Of a stretch of 64,000 nucleotides of DNA, positions 21,464 through 33,368 are shown one piece after another; within the stretch, counting starts at the first letter, position 1; every line of letters begins with the position of its first letter. Made by a program: the position numbers and the translations under genes. The notes under the pieces are model-generated. The model ran no database searches. It was given only the letters and a program-made list of their open reading frames with translations, and was not told where the DNA came from. The stretch spans positions 15,885,832-15,949,831 of the forward strand of contig OZ038458.1 in NCBI GenBank assembly GCA_964036195.1. The letters are read 5' to 3'. Origin of the DNA: Sphaerolaimus hirsutus. Lineage: Eukaryota; Nematoda; Chromadorea; Monhysterida; Sphaerolaimidae.

Positions 21464-24400
21464 ATGCTGCTCTTTCTATCGGTCGGCTGCTGTTTGGTGG
21501 CGCTGGCCGCGGCTGGTATGTGCAATTGCTGCTTGTGCCTGCGCACACTGTTTTCAACCGAAATTTTGAAAACTCGTAAATCAGCATTGAACGCATTTGA
21601 GTTTTCTAGTTCCCCGTCAACTGCAGTTGACGGTCATTCCATTCTAGAAAACTCAAATGCGTTCAATGCTCATTTACGGATTTTCAAAATCTCCGTTCAA
21701 AACTAATGTGCCCAGGGCCTTTGCAAATAGCTATGGCTGCATTTACTTATCGCCTGCATCGCAGAAGTGCGCCCTACCGGCATGGCGTCAGCTTACACAT
21801 CTTCCGTCAGCGGCTCGACCGCCGGCCGCACCGGCGCCTATTGGAATTTGCAACAGAATGCTGCCGGCGAGTACGAAGGCTATGCCTCGTCGGGGGGTGC
21901 CCCGCCACCCCTCAAGCCCTATGATAGTGACTCGACCGTAGTTTATGACAAGGGTGTGGGCGACAGCGGATACAGGAAATCCCCGGCGGCCGGCGCGGAT
22001 ACTTCTGACAAAGCGCCCAGATTTGTGGGGGTTCGTTGCCACCCGATCTTTATACACCGTATTTCCTCGAAATACCCCCCCCCCCGGTCAAATGTTGAGT
22101 GGGTTAAACGGGGGCGGGCGTTATTATCTGTGCACCAACAACATGATTTAAAGTAACCAGAACCGGTAATGAATGCGTGCGTATGTGATTTATTTGGAGA
22201 TCAACGTAAATATTTACATCGCTACACAAACTAGTATTTATGTGTAGCCGCGATTCAAACAGACAGGAATAAATACATGATGTATTTACATTGCATACAT
22301 GATGTACATAATTCCAGACGGGGCGTATTTCCAGGGGAGTTTATTACGTCATGGTGGCCATTTTGTGGGGGGTAATTCGAGGAAATACGGTAGATAGCCC
22401 TCCCCTTTCTATCCATTCTAACAAACATGCAATTTTCCCGGCAGCAAGACAAGTCGTGTCTTCGCGCGACCGACTTTTCCAGCGCGATGGACGAGTGCCT
22501 GGCGAACCCGGCGCAGTGCTCGCTGACCAACGGCGACGAGGTGAGCAGCACCGGCCTGTCCGTGTCCATGTGGCTCAACCTGCCGCAGTCGTTCGATACG
22601 CAGCCTCAGTATGTTCTGCACACTGGTTGGTTGGATTTTGGATGGCTGGTTTATGGTGCCACCCTCGGACCCTGTAAAATACACGGTCAAATGTCCTGAA
22701 AGTGTCAAAGGTCGTGTGAAATGCCGTGTCAAATGGCTGACGCGTTTGCTATTTTACAGGGTATTTTACATAACTTTTGACACTGCATGAGATTTTACAG
22801 CGTCTGTGAGCGCCCCTGTCTTTTGTAGATGATGACCACTCATGAGTCAATTCAGCACAATCTTTTGTTGCTCTTCTCGCATTCAGGAGGTGATGAGTTT
22901 GGCTCTCCCGGTGTCGCCGTTTACTACGTTGGAAGCGCTGATGGGCAACGTTACAGCCATTCGATTGTGTTCTTGGTTTCCACTGGAGCGAAGTTTTGGA
23001 AGGTTGGATTTTTTGACCCATTTCGACATGTCTTCAAGATGCTTGTATGGTGATTTGAACGTGCAGTCAATATACAAGTTTCTAGTGAACTGAAATTGCA
23101 GGTGACAATAACTGGCATGACTCGGCCATTTGCATGGAACAATGTGGCATTTCGTTGGTCGCCCGTGTCCGAAAGTGTCCAAGGTGGACCACCAATTGGT
23201 CTACAGATATTCGTTAACAACACACTGGTTTGTTTTCACCAATTTTAAAGTGCAACTTTTTTCAACCTTCCTATTTCTTCAGGTGGCAACGAAACGCTAT
23301 GAAACTGTCAATTTGGGCACTGAGATGCCGACCAAATCGTCGAGCGACCTGACGCTGACTCTGGGCTGCAAATTAGATGGAACGCAGGCGATGCGCGGCA
23401 AAGTGGACAACCTTGCCGCGTGGTATTGGTACTTTACCAACAATGACTTCAACACGTCGCAGTACTTCACCGGTGGACTAGCGTTCGATATGCCACCTGG
23501 GGCTACTGGCATCTCTGCGGAAAAAGGTTTTAATACCGTATTTACTCGAATAATTCCGCTGGGGAATTACTTTTTCGTCACACTTTTTTGGGGTAGGGAT
23601 TATTCAAGGGGGTATTATTATTTCATCAAAATCTTTAATCATGTTTCTTTCAATTCAATCCGCAGAGCATGCTATATAACACAATAACATGCATTTTTGT
23701 TGAAATTGGACATAACACATGCCTTAAGGGGGATTATATTCAAGTAAATTCAAGAGGGGGAATGATTCGAGTAAATATGGTATATTGATTCGTGATACAG
23801 CCAACATCGATATCACACAACGGAGGCCGCCTAAACGCCCTCTCCCACTGCCAACGTTCACTCCAGGTGACCACGCGAGCGGGTCGGCGGCGCTGATGGA
23901 CCCCACATTCGTGCCGTGGCAGTGGGAAGAGGAGCGCCAGCGGTTGCAGCGGCAGGCGCGCGACGACATGCGCTACGTGTCCGACACGACGCCCGCCGTC
24001 GAGGGCGACTGCCTGCTGGACGACCCGCTGTCGTGGGGCGCCGGCGGCGACGACGGCAAGCCGCATCCGGTCGACTGCGCTGATACTAGGATCGAATTGC
24101 AGACTGCGGTTGGTTTGTTTTGACGCTAAGTCCGCACTTGTTGGGTTACCTATATGTGAACTGATAAAAGATGATTATGTAGGAGGTTGTAGGGGATAAA
24201 TTAAGTGCACTAAATAAAGTTGACAAGTTAAGTTGTCTGCGCCGTATACAGTTACAGATCACTCCCAATTTTAGTAGTCTATGGACTACTTTAAGTACAT
24301 GCAAGTTGCTTAGCTATCATTAAAATGACTATGCCTATCACTGAACAAGATGCACCCGCCACCTGTTATCTTGTTTTGCACTGCGGAAAATGTTAATCGT

Positions 24401-27400
24401 TAAGCTCGTTACTTATCTAAACCTGCTACTTATCTAGACATCTCACTAATCTGGTGTTTCCCACTTTTCATCTAAACCCGCTACTCATCTATATTCCCAT
24501 AAATTGGAGGGTGTGTAAATTAGTAGTGGGTGTGTATTTAGGGTCTGTCTGTGGCATTGCAGTATTGGGAATTAGTGGCGGTGGGTTTAGATGAAGAGAT
24601 TAGTGCATCAGAAGGTTACTCAGGGCAGGCAGCAAACACAAATGCATAGGGTGACACTATGTATGTAGTTGTGTTTGCAGTGCACACTGAGTAATCTCTG
24701 CTATTCTGCTAATCTCTTATATAAACCCAATGCCAGTCATCCCCCACTCTGCACTGATGCAAACACGTCTACCCGCCCACTACCCATACATACCCCCTAC
24801 AATTGACAGAGTATAGATGAATAGCGGGTATCGATGAGTAGCGGGTATAGATGAGTAGTGGGTAGAATTAGATGAGTACCAGCCCAGTTTCGCAGGAAAT
24901 GTCTTACACATGTTTCCATGCAACTTCACAGCTCGAACTAGACACGCAATACAGTGGCTTTGAGCTGGTCAAAGCAATTGTTCGCGTCGCCAACAAGGCT
25001 GGCCCTGCTGGTCTGTCCCTCGATGATATACAGTATTTGTGGAGGGTTGGTGTCACGGCTGCGAAGGCAAAACTTCTCGATCCGTATTTGACCTCGGTGG
25101 ATCCGGCTAACAATGGCCGAACTTATTTCGTTGGTTGTGTTTGCTTTATCATTATTTGTGTTTTGCAATTTTGAAGATTTTTATGATGATATTTTTGCAG
25201 AACCTGTTGGTCGTTTTGAGCCGACTTCAAGAGATTATGTATGATACTATATGGCGTGATGAAATAATTGTTAGGTTTTTTTGCAGTCTTTATTTAGTTC
25301 ATATTATTCCCCACACAATATGTATGCTTGCAAAACCATCTCTTTTTCCACAGACCAAAAAGAATCCAGGGTATATCAACTACCTGGCCGTAATGGACAA
25401 TTTCCTGCTCACTTTGGCAGACAAATTTCTGATAACCGGAAGTGAGGGCATACGAGAAGTGATGATGGGTTCAAACCACACTGCTGCTGTACTGATGAAA
25501 GGTCGAGTGGCAGATTTTGAGACGCTGGGTCAGCGGGGTTTTGTATTCCCGCATTATTCAAAGGAGAAAATGAAGGTGCATTTACTGCGACCCTTGTTAA
25601 CTGTGGAAATTTTGTACTTCAATTTTCACATTCCCACAAACATCCGACTTGCAGAAAAATATCTCCGTGCCATATTACGACTTCCCAATCACATTCAAGC
25701 ACACTTGGGGCCGCACGCGGGATTTTATCAGCGTCGCTAAGAAGGTCATTCTAGAAAGTTTCATCGACCAGACTACAGATGTTCTTCTCATCGCAAAACT
25801 GTACAATCGGATGCACAAAAATATGCCTGCAAACATTGATCAACGGTACATCCGACCACTGCTACATTACTTTGCAATAATTGCAATTTTATATTTCCAT
25901 CAACTTCTTTCAGGGTCAGCGGTGTGTCAGGCGCCAAATTCACAGTGAACAGCCGCATTGTGTCACTGATCGTTTCGCCCGGACTGAAGGATGAAAAACT
26001 AGTGGAAAATCCTATCGATGTGATGCTGCAGCATGAACGCAAGCAATATGACGCCCCGTATCGCAAAGCCGCCGTTCTATGCGTCCACTGGGCATTCAAG
26101 TGAGATGATTGATAAAATTAGGATGCTAATTTCACTCATTTTGTAGGATACTTCTAACTGGGTAACCGTTTAAACGGGACAAACAGATCGCCTTACAAGG
26201 AATGATACCATATTTTGATGAATAAGGTCACATGAAAAACTGCACCAAATTCACCCAAAGAAGGAGCAATTTGATAAATAAAATTATGTTTTCTCTTTTA
26301 TTCAGATGGGATATGGTAGATTTCATTGTAAGGTGTAATCTCTCTAGACTATAGCTATATTTACATTGTGCCGCAGAAACGGCAGCGACTACGGGGGCGC
26401 CTGGGATACATACGGCTGCACGATGCACATGACCAACGACACGCACACGCACTGCCGTTGTTCCCATCTGTCCGATTTTGCGCTGCTGCTGGAAGATTTT
26501 GAACCGGTGCGCCCGTGTTTTTTCAGTGTGTTTTTAGTTGAGTTGACTTGATTGTTGAACTTTATTTTCAGAGTGGAGTCATGCCTGACGCCATGTATTT
26601 CATATGTTACATCCTGTATATAATCGGCATTATCCTGCTCATTTACTTCATGTTCATGGTCCTGTTTTCAGAGTGAGTTTTCCATTTATTGTAAATTTGA
26701 TGACAAAAGTTCAAGGCTGTAAAATCCATACAGCCGTCTGCACTACGAGATCCACATTATTCACTGGAATGTGGCAATGGCTATGTGCTTGGCGATTGTC
26801 TGTTATCTACTCACACTGGTTGCATACAAGGAGCGGGTCAGTGACAATGATCTATACAGAGTGGAGCGCATACTTTGCGCATAATCCTACCATAATTTAC
26901 ACAAAAAAATTTGTGATAAATTTCGCAATTAATTGTGCCATATTAAAAACGAAATATTATCATGAAAAACTGTATAATTTTTGGTTCATTATTCAGATGG
27001 GTTATGGTAGGTTTCCATACTAATTGTGATGTCCACCGAGTATAAACCTTCCCCTCTCAATCGGATCAGCATAATTACACATCCACTTAACACTCACACA
27101 GGTGGCGTGCATCGTAGTCTCCGTGTTCGTGCACTACTTCTACACGGCCGCCTACCTGTGGCTGACGATCACGGCGCACTACACCTTCCGCGCCATCACC
27201 AGCGGCCAGATGGGCGGCCGCGTCCTGTCCGTGTACAGCTACGCCGGCTGGCTGCTGCCCGCCATTGTTGTCGCTGTTTTGTGTCTGCTGGATATATCGC
27301 GATATGGTAAGAGTTGGGAAGAGTTTTTGTTTGTGAGTGGTTTTGAGAATTTTGAGATGTTACAATATTTTGGGATCTATATTATAAAATTGCATGGAAG

Positions 27401-28940
27401 CTGGAAATGTAAATACATGCCGACCTAACTTTGGGTGCAATTAGGATGGAAATGTAATAAATTGTTAACTTGCAGGGGTTGGTGATCGTTGCCTCGGCGC
27501 ACACAATGACTATTTCTTATGGGTCTACATTGGAATATTCATCATTATGTGTCTGGTGAGTGGTGGGTTCAGCTTAACTGATTAACTGGTGAATAATTAA
27601 ATATATTTTATAGCACACGTCTTTGCAATTTTTGCCAATTACGCAGGCGGTTGTGCCATTCATACTGATCTCTTTCATGAATCTCAACAAAGAAAGTATC
27701 AAAGATCCGCTCGACCGCCAAGACATCCAGTCTGTTGACGCTGATATGGTTTTTTTACACAGCTGGCAACAAAATCAATGTCTTAAAATTCATTAATCTA
27801 ATTCAGGTGGAACCTGATTGGACAGGCAGTGTTGTTTCCAGTGGTGTTCCTGACCTGGTTGTTTGCCGTGTTCATATACCTGGTGCCGCTCGGCGTGCCC
27901 TTCCTCGACTGGCTCTTCGAGCTGTTTAATAGCCTCCAGGTGATTTAAATACGCCGGCTGTGTATACTTAGCTTTGCTCATTGACACTCAGTTTTACTGG
28001 TGGTAACATTGCATTGTATAAGACAGTATATCCGCATCCACAGGCGATCCTAGTGTTCATCTTCTTTGCGCTGCTGATTCCATCATTCCGCAAATCCATG
28101 CGAACGTGCGGCCGCGACGGCGCCAGGGTGAGCAAAGCTGGCTTTGCACATATCGTTCTTTTTAGACACATTTATTCACATGTATAATTGGAAGTTACTT
28201 TATGGACTCCCGCTAGCTGGATGTCAACTGATTTCATGTCAACTAAATATTGGTTACCTAATTGCATTTTTTCAACTTTCCTATGTGATAGAGCGTATTT
28301 TATTTAATATCAAGACACTCAATTTTCATTGTCTCTGTTAAGTGTGATGCTTGTAATTTTCTTGTGTTATTAAGTTGACATTCAGTTGACACGGATTTGC
28401 GATGTCAACTAAAATAGCTAGTGGAGGCCTAATGTACCAGATGTATTTATGCGAGTGGTCTGCATTCCATTTGTCGCTTTTGCTTCATGTCTGCCTATCA
28501 GCAAATTTGGTGCTTCCAGCTGCCAAAATTTTTCGTTGCTTTTTGTGGCCATCTTTGCTTTAGTCCAACTTCTGTTATCATTTTCTATGCATGCGTTGGC
28601 TAACAGGTGCGGCTGGGAAAAACGACGATAGACGGTTCTCCCGATTTATCCATGCGAAATGATCATGACTATGATAATAGCTGGCTTCAGTTGATCGATG
28701 CAGCGAAAAAAAAGACAATAAATACTAATGATGGTGCCAAGGCTCCAACCCTGGAAACAACAATGAGCAGTAACTTTGTCTTGTAAACCAAGTTTTCGTT
28801 GTGCACCTTTGTCATTTGCATGCACCACTGCGATCGAAACGTAAAGTTTTTAATTTGTTTTTGTTGTACAGGATGATGCCGAGAAACAGCGAAAACAGAA
28901 TCGCAAAAAAATGTTCGTGCCCTACTACAACATGAACTGA
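21464..28940 (+). CDS. Adhesion GPCR with LamG-like domain, GAIN/GPS and 7TM
   Basis: Exons: 21464-21515, 21765-22030, 22445-22625, 22887-23002, 23102-23227, 23283-23526, 23867-24108, 24932-25129, 25201-25269, 25354-25575, 25655-25845, 25914-26099, 26377-26506, 26572-26672, 26734-26836, 27102-27306, 27476-27555, 27647-27748, 27826-27939, 28044-28127, then a tail exon; about 1026 or 1063 aa. A signal peptide (MLLFLSVGCCLVALAAA) is cut by an intron after residue 17. A Ser/Gly/Tyr-rich stretch leads to a pentraxin/LamG-like domain (about 120-320), then a GAIN domain. The GPS has CVHWAF, the DTYGCTMHM stretch and HCRCSHLSDF, with predicted self-cleavage between Leu729 and Ser730. Seven hydrophobic helices follow, including VFLTWLFAVF as TM6. 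Ligand unknown. The exon 19 start is ambiguous: 27826 fits phase 0, 27807 does not. Confidence 0.93.
22056..22392. mobile_element. C-tract inverted-repeat element in GPCR intron 2
   Basis: Ends CACCGTATTTCCTCGAAATA and GTAATTCGAGGAAATACGGT, with a C-tract on the left and a G-tract on the right. It fills most of the intron between exons 2 and 3. Confidence 0.8.
22656..22818 (+). mobile_element. Introner-like element, family A, inside a GPCR intron
   Basis: About 163 bp, beginning GTGCCACCCTCGGACCCTGT and ending CGTCTGTGAGCGCCCCTG, with family-A body words. It sits 30 bp inside the intron 22626-22886; the intron uses other splice sites (CTG/GTTGGT and ATTCAG), and the element has lost its terminal AG. 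It may be an insertion into an older intron, or an introner whose boundaries have shifted. Confidence 0.7.
23533..23783. mobile_element. C-tract element subtype (TACTCGAATAATTCC) in GPCR intron
   Basis: Begins only a few bases after the exon 6 donor at 23527: left end AATACCGTATTTACTCGAAT, right end GATTCGAGTAAATATGGTAT. A relative is the copy at 46293-46610. Confidence 0.75.
24390..24870. repeat. Foldback rich in TACTYATCTA words in GPCR intron 7
   Basis: Direct and inverted repeats of GCTACTTATCTA / TAGATGAGTAGCGGGTA words with inverted arms around a centre near 24640. Probably a non-autonomous foldback element. No coding frame. Confidence 0.6.
26855..27045. mobile_element. Short inverted-repeat element (AACCTACCAT family) in GPCR intron
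   Basis: Copy with CAGAGTGGAGCGCATACTTT at the left and TATGGTAGGTTTCCATACTA then GATGTCCACCGAGTATA at the right. A second, more degenerate copy sits at about 26190-26345 in an intron two exons earlier. Confidence 0.7.
28207..28431. mobile_element. TTGACA-type inverted-repeat element in the last GPCR introns
   Basis: Ends CCGCTAGCTGGATGTCAACT and GATGTCAACT...TAGCTAGTGGAGGCC. Same family as the elements at 5687-5895 and 50008-50205. No coding frame. Confidence 0.65.
28607..28786 (+). CDS. GPCR alternative C-terminal exon (longer tail)
   Basis: A 59-codon open exon with its own TAA, entered in phase 0 from the donor at 28128 (AGG/GTGAGC) through acceptor CTAACAG. It encodes a hydrophilic tail with NDHDYDNSWLQLIDAAKKK and ends SNFVL, a hydrophobic-x-hydrophobic end of the sort bound by PDZ domains. 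Skipping it and joining 28872-28940 instead gives a basic 22-residue tail with KQRKQNRKKM and end YYNMN. Both are in phase, so alternative tails are likely. Confidence 0.6.
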   Translation: MRLGKTTIDGSPDLSMRNDHDYDNSWLQLIDAAKKKTINTNDGAKAPTLETTMSSNFVL

Positions 28941-30553
28941 ACGAAGGAGAGTGAACAGATGTGAACAATATTATCTACTGTGATGCCCCTGGTGATTATT
29001 TTTAGCGTAGTAGCTAGGTAATTGCATAACGGCTAACTGGTAAAAATTTATAGATGGGTCCCTCTCTAAGTGAAAACCTGTCAACATGTGGAATAGGTCA
29101 GTCCTTAATTTTGGCCAAAAGGGTCATCACATCTTTTACCCGATGGGACGGATAGATGAAATACATCGGCATTGTTTTATCACTCCCAAAAGTACCCTCT
29201 TGTCATCAGTAAATACGGTAGTTCCGTCGACATTTCTCGAAATTTCACAAAACAAAAAATTTACATATGATTCAGGGTCTGAAAAGTTCATGTGAGAAAT
29301 ATAGGATGTATTAGGACGCTTATCTCCGGTACATTTATCCGCCATATCGGTCAGGACGGAGGAGGAGTTTTAGGTTGTGGAGTTTATAAATGGGAATTCC
29401 GCTTAAAACACCTACATAAATATAAAATGTTCTTCAAATTCTTCTTATAACTTCAAAAGCCATATTTGTAAGCTGTACACTTTTCTATTGGGTACAATTC
29501 TTCTGCTTATTTGAAAATGCTGCGGCGTCAATGTGTTTTCTACATTTAGGTATTTTTCAATGATTTTATGTTTACCACTGACACTGACACATACTTTCAC
29601 ATGTAAATTTGTATTTATCGTCAATACAAGGATGAGAAGTATTTAGGTATGTATCTGACAAGCATAACTTTTATTGTGCCAACCTACTTCCGTTTATTGT
29701 GCCAACAATGAAGAATTTTAAAAGAAAATTTTTCGCGACGCGTGCAACGCGATGCAACTCAAATGCGTTCAAAACTGATTTGGAGTTTTCCAAATATTTC
29801 AAAATTTCCTTAGAAAACTCAATGGCTTGTGTAGGGCCAATAACACTTCCCGTAAGGCAACCGTTTCTGTATGTAATGCAGCAATCGCTGCATTTCTTTG
29901 CCCATGGAATGCTATGTGTAATTTGGCAACTTCATGAGTAAACTGGCAACTGATTCGTGCTAACTGCTCTGGTATATAAATGGCAAAAATGGCTCTTAAT
30001 AGCATATTTTGTTGCAAGGCATTCAGTTTAGGACATAACTCACTAAAATTAATATTGACAGATGTAAAAGTCAGTGGAGAGCTAGAAGACAATCCTCAAC
30101 AATCCATTGTAAAACAGAAAACAAAAAATGGTAAAATGAAAGGCTGGAAAACAAAAAAAAATTAATTTGCATGGACATAGAAAAAAATTGCTTAAATTTT
30201 GCTAGAAAATAGAAAGAATTTGCTGTAAACAGGAAAAATTCACATAATTCAAAACCTGCATGCATGTTTACCAGTTTGGTGAAACAAAAAACAGAAAGTT
30301 GAGCTGGAAAAGGGGGGAATGAGGCAGAAGAACTTAACATTAAACCTGAAAACAGATAAAGATGAAGAACCCCCCCCCCCAGAAAATTTAGCCAGAAATG
30401 GAAAAATAGCTGAATGAAAACTGAAAATTCAAAGAAAATGGAAAATGAGAGACAAAACTGGAAACTGGAAACAGAAACAGAAAAAAATTTGACAGCCGGA
30501 AAATGGAAATGAAATAAATTTTGCCTGTGGAAAGTGGAAATGGGAAATGGTAA

Positions 30554-31022
30554 GACAGCATTCACACTGTGAAACTGTGACGACAAAAAATGCGATTTTT
30601 CAGCCATTTTTGTTGGATGCATATGAAATATGTTTGAAGCCTCAATCAATCATAACTTGATCAGCCCCACTGCCTAAGACAAACATCAAATTATATACAT
30701 TGTGTGTTCATGCACACTAAGATCACACTTTTTTTTGTTGTTGGAGGCTGTTGCTGTATTTGTTCAAGGGGCATTGTCGGCGGCCTCGTTAAAGGGGCTG
30801 GTGACAACAAATCAGCGACTACCTCCGACAACAAGAAAAAAGTGTGATCTAGTGTGCATGAACACGCAATATATATAATTATATGTTTGTCTCAGGCAGT
30901 GTGGCTGATCAAGTCATGATCGATTGAGGCTTCACACATGAAAAATATTTCATATGTATTGCACAACAATGGCTGAAAAATCGCATTTTTTGTCATCACA
31001 GTTTCACAGTGTTAACGCTGTC
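30554..31022. mobile_element. Harbinger-like foldback MITE with TAA duplication
   Basis: 469 bp with arms of roughly 200 bp: left GACAGCATTCACACTGTGAA, right its near-perfect inverse. TAA is present on both sides (30551-30553 and 31023-31025), as expected for the PIF/Harbinger superfamily. It lies inside an older purine-rich element. Confidence 0.85.
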
Positions 31023-31385
31023 TAAGTTGACACCCTAGATGACCAAGTTGTCACTGCAACTGATTTTCATATTTGGTGAAGAATGACAATGCAAACTTTT
31101 CACTTTTGTAGTCCACAGTTGCTAACTTGTATTTACATTTACTAGAAAAACACATAATGTATATCATTGAATAAGTCCTCCCCTTGAATAATTCCCCCCC
31201 CCCTTGAATAACTCCCCCCTGTTGGCCAGGAGAAGGAACAATAACTCCTCCCCTTGAAAAACTCCCCCTCTTGAATAACCCCCCCTTGAATAACTCCCCC
31301 TGTTGGCCAGGAGAAGGAACAATAACTCCTCCTTTTGAATAACTCCCCCCTCTTGAATGACTCCCCCTCTGGGTATTTGGTATGT

Positions 31386-32079
31386 TAGGGATGGCCAAGG
31401 TTTTTTTTCAAAGGTTTTTTTAATAAAAAACGTTTATTTAAAAAAACCCAACCATCGAAACCGTTTTTTTTTTAAAACCTTGGCCAAATTTTTTTGTACT
31501 AAGCACTACGTATTTTGCAATTTTTTTGCGTGCAAGCACGCAATTTCACCTGCACTTTACCATTTGTGGTGGTTTTCATTGGTTTTGAAGCATTTTTGGT
31601 GTAAAAGCTTCCATTTGTTTTTGGTATTTGTCATAATAAGCCATGATGTGCTAGTGTAGTATAGTATATAATATACAGCCAATGTGCCCAACATACTTGT
31701 GCAGTGTGCAACACAACTGCCAATGTGTTAGCCTGCTCTTATATCCTTAATTAAGCACGTTTCAATACCCAACTTCACTTGAAGTCATGAATGTTTGACA
31801 AAAGGCAATATCCGTCATAAGTCGACATAAAACAGATATTTTTGACAGAAATCACCACTTATAATGCTATCCCATGACACTACAGCCATTCTATGGCTAT
31901 ATATAACATCACAAAATACTGTCACCTGTCTGATTTACCTGTATATGTTGACTCATGACCATATCTGGGAGCTTTTGAAAAAAATGGTTTTATTTTAAAA
32001 TAAAACCCTGTTTTTGAAGAAAAAAAACGGTAAAAAAAACCTTGTCATTGAAAAAACCCCCTTTTTTTGGCCATCTCTA
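31386..32079. mobile_element. hAT-like element (TAGGGATGGCCAAGG ends)
   Basis: 694 bp. Ends TAGGGATGGCCAAGG and TTTTTGGCCATCTCTA are inverted; flanks share GGTATGT on both sides (7 of 8 bases). T-rich and A-rich tracts at the two ends, no transposase frame. Confidence 0.75.
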
Positions 32080-33368
32080 GGTATGTGTATTTGAATGATT
32101 CAGATGCCAATGAACACAAATTTTAGCATGAATACCTTGTTTTGGTTGTCTTTTAACTGTTACCTGGATCACATGAGTTGATGCAATGCATTCATACAAT
32201 GGATAAAGTGAAAGTTCCAAGGAAAAAATAACTCCTCCCCTTGAATAACTCACCCCTCCAAAACTTCTGATGAAATAATAACTCCCTTTGGGTCTTATTT
32301 GAGGATACAGTGGTCCCTGGGTTAACAGTTCCCCCGGTTATAGGGTTCCCCGGGTTAATGGGTGGAATTTTGAAAAACGGGGACATGTGTGAACTAAATT
32401 CCCCGAATTGAAGGTTTCCCCGCATTCCCGGGTTATCGGGTGGGATTTATGAAAAAATGGCACTTTTACATATAAAATGGCTTCAGTTATCAGTTATTTG
32501 AAGCATTTAACGAACCCAAAGAAACCCGTCATGGTCGAGCATCGACAAAAGCCCAGTAAATGATGAATTGCATTTCAATAGCATTTACATTCACTAATTA
32601 GTGATGTAAATGATGGTTATTTTAATTAGGGCCTAGTTCCAGGCGCCAGCGTCATGGCGCTTCTACATCACGTCCTCCGGTTATCGGGTTCCCCGCATTA
32701 CCGGGTACGTTTTCAGAAATTTCACTCCACCCGATAACCCGGGGATAAATAAAGAAATCTCAAATAAATCTATCATTTCCATATAAAAAATACTAAATAA
32801 CCATAAAAAATTACACCAGTTATGTCTTCCAGTGTAAAAATTGCTCTCACATGTAAAAAGTAGTAGCTTTTACATTTTCCAGTACCCACTTTTACATATA
32901 ACTTCACTCAATACTTTTAAAAACTTGTAATTATTGTAAGTAATTGTAAGTCACTCACATGCATTTCCATTGCTACCGCAGCTATGGGACTCCTGTCAAG
33001 TAAACCGATGTTTAGGGCGCAGGGACGAGAGTCTCTTCTCCATCAAAACTGTGAGGTCCCTGAAAACTGTTTTTTTTTGTTGGTATTTTGGTTGCCGCAT
33101 TACACTTGGCCTGGCCGGTGCTGCAACTGCTACTCTGTGAAACTGCATAGTCAAGGAAAAGAAAGGCCGCCGTGGTGCGTGTTTGGCCGTTAACCCTTGA
33201 ACATTTTGGAGCTAGTGTATTCGGTGTTTTGTCCATCCATCCATTTTATCCCCCAGCTACACGTTGCGAGTCGAACGATTATTGTAAAAACTATTTTGTA
33301 ATGATTTGGATACGTATACAAGATAGAAAAGAAAAATCGCGCTGCGAGAAGCTTTCTCGCCGTCACGA

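Larger units (their letters stand above)
28941..33368. repeat. Gene-free transposon-rich region
   Basis: No gene recognised. 28941-30080 is AT-rich and unassigned. 30080-30550 is purine-rich (GGAAA/GAAAAT words), the inverse composition of the element at 10701-11283, with a matching right end TTGACACCCTA at 31026-31036, split by the Harbinger-like insertion at 30554-31022. 31160-31372 is a run of GAATAACTCCCCC words. 31386-32079 is a hAT-like element. 32200-32290 again holds GAATAACTCC words. 32310-32760 has GGGTTCCCCGGGTTAT words facing GATAACCCGGGG words. The last 600 bp before the OTUD7 ATG presumably hold its promoter; none was recognised. Confidence 0.6.

Noticed and set aside
30071..30649. 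192-codon minus-strand open frame
   Set aside because: It runs through a purine-rich repeat (inverse of the TTTTCCG family) and consists of Phe/Ser-rich low-complexity residues; no domain.
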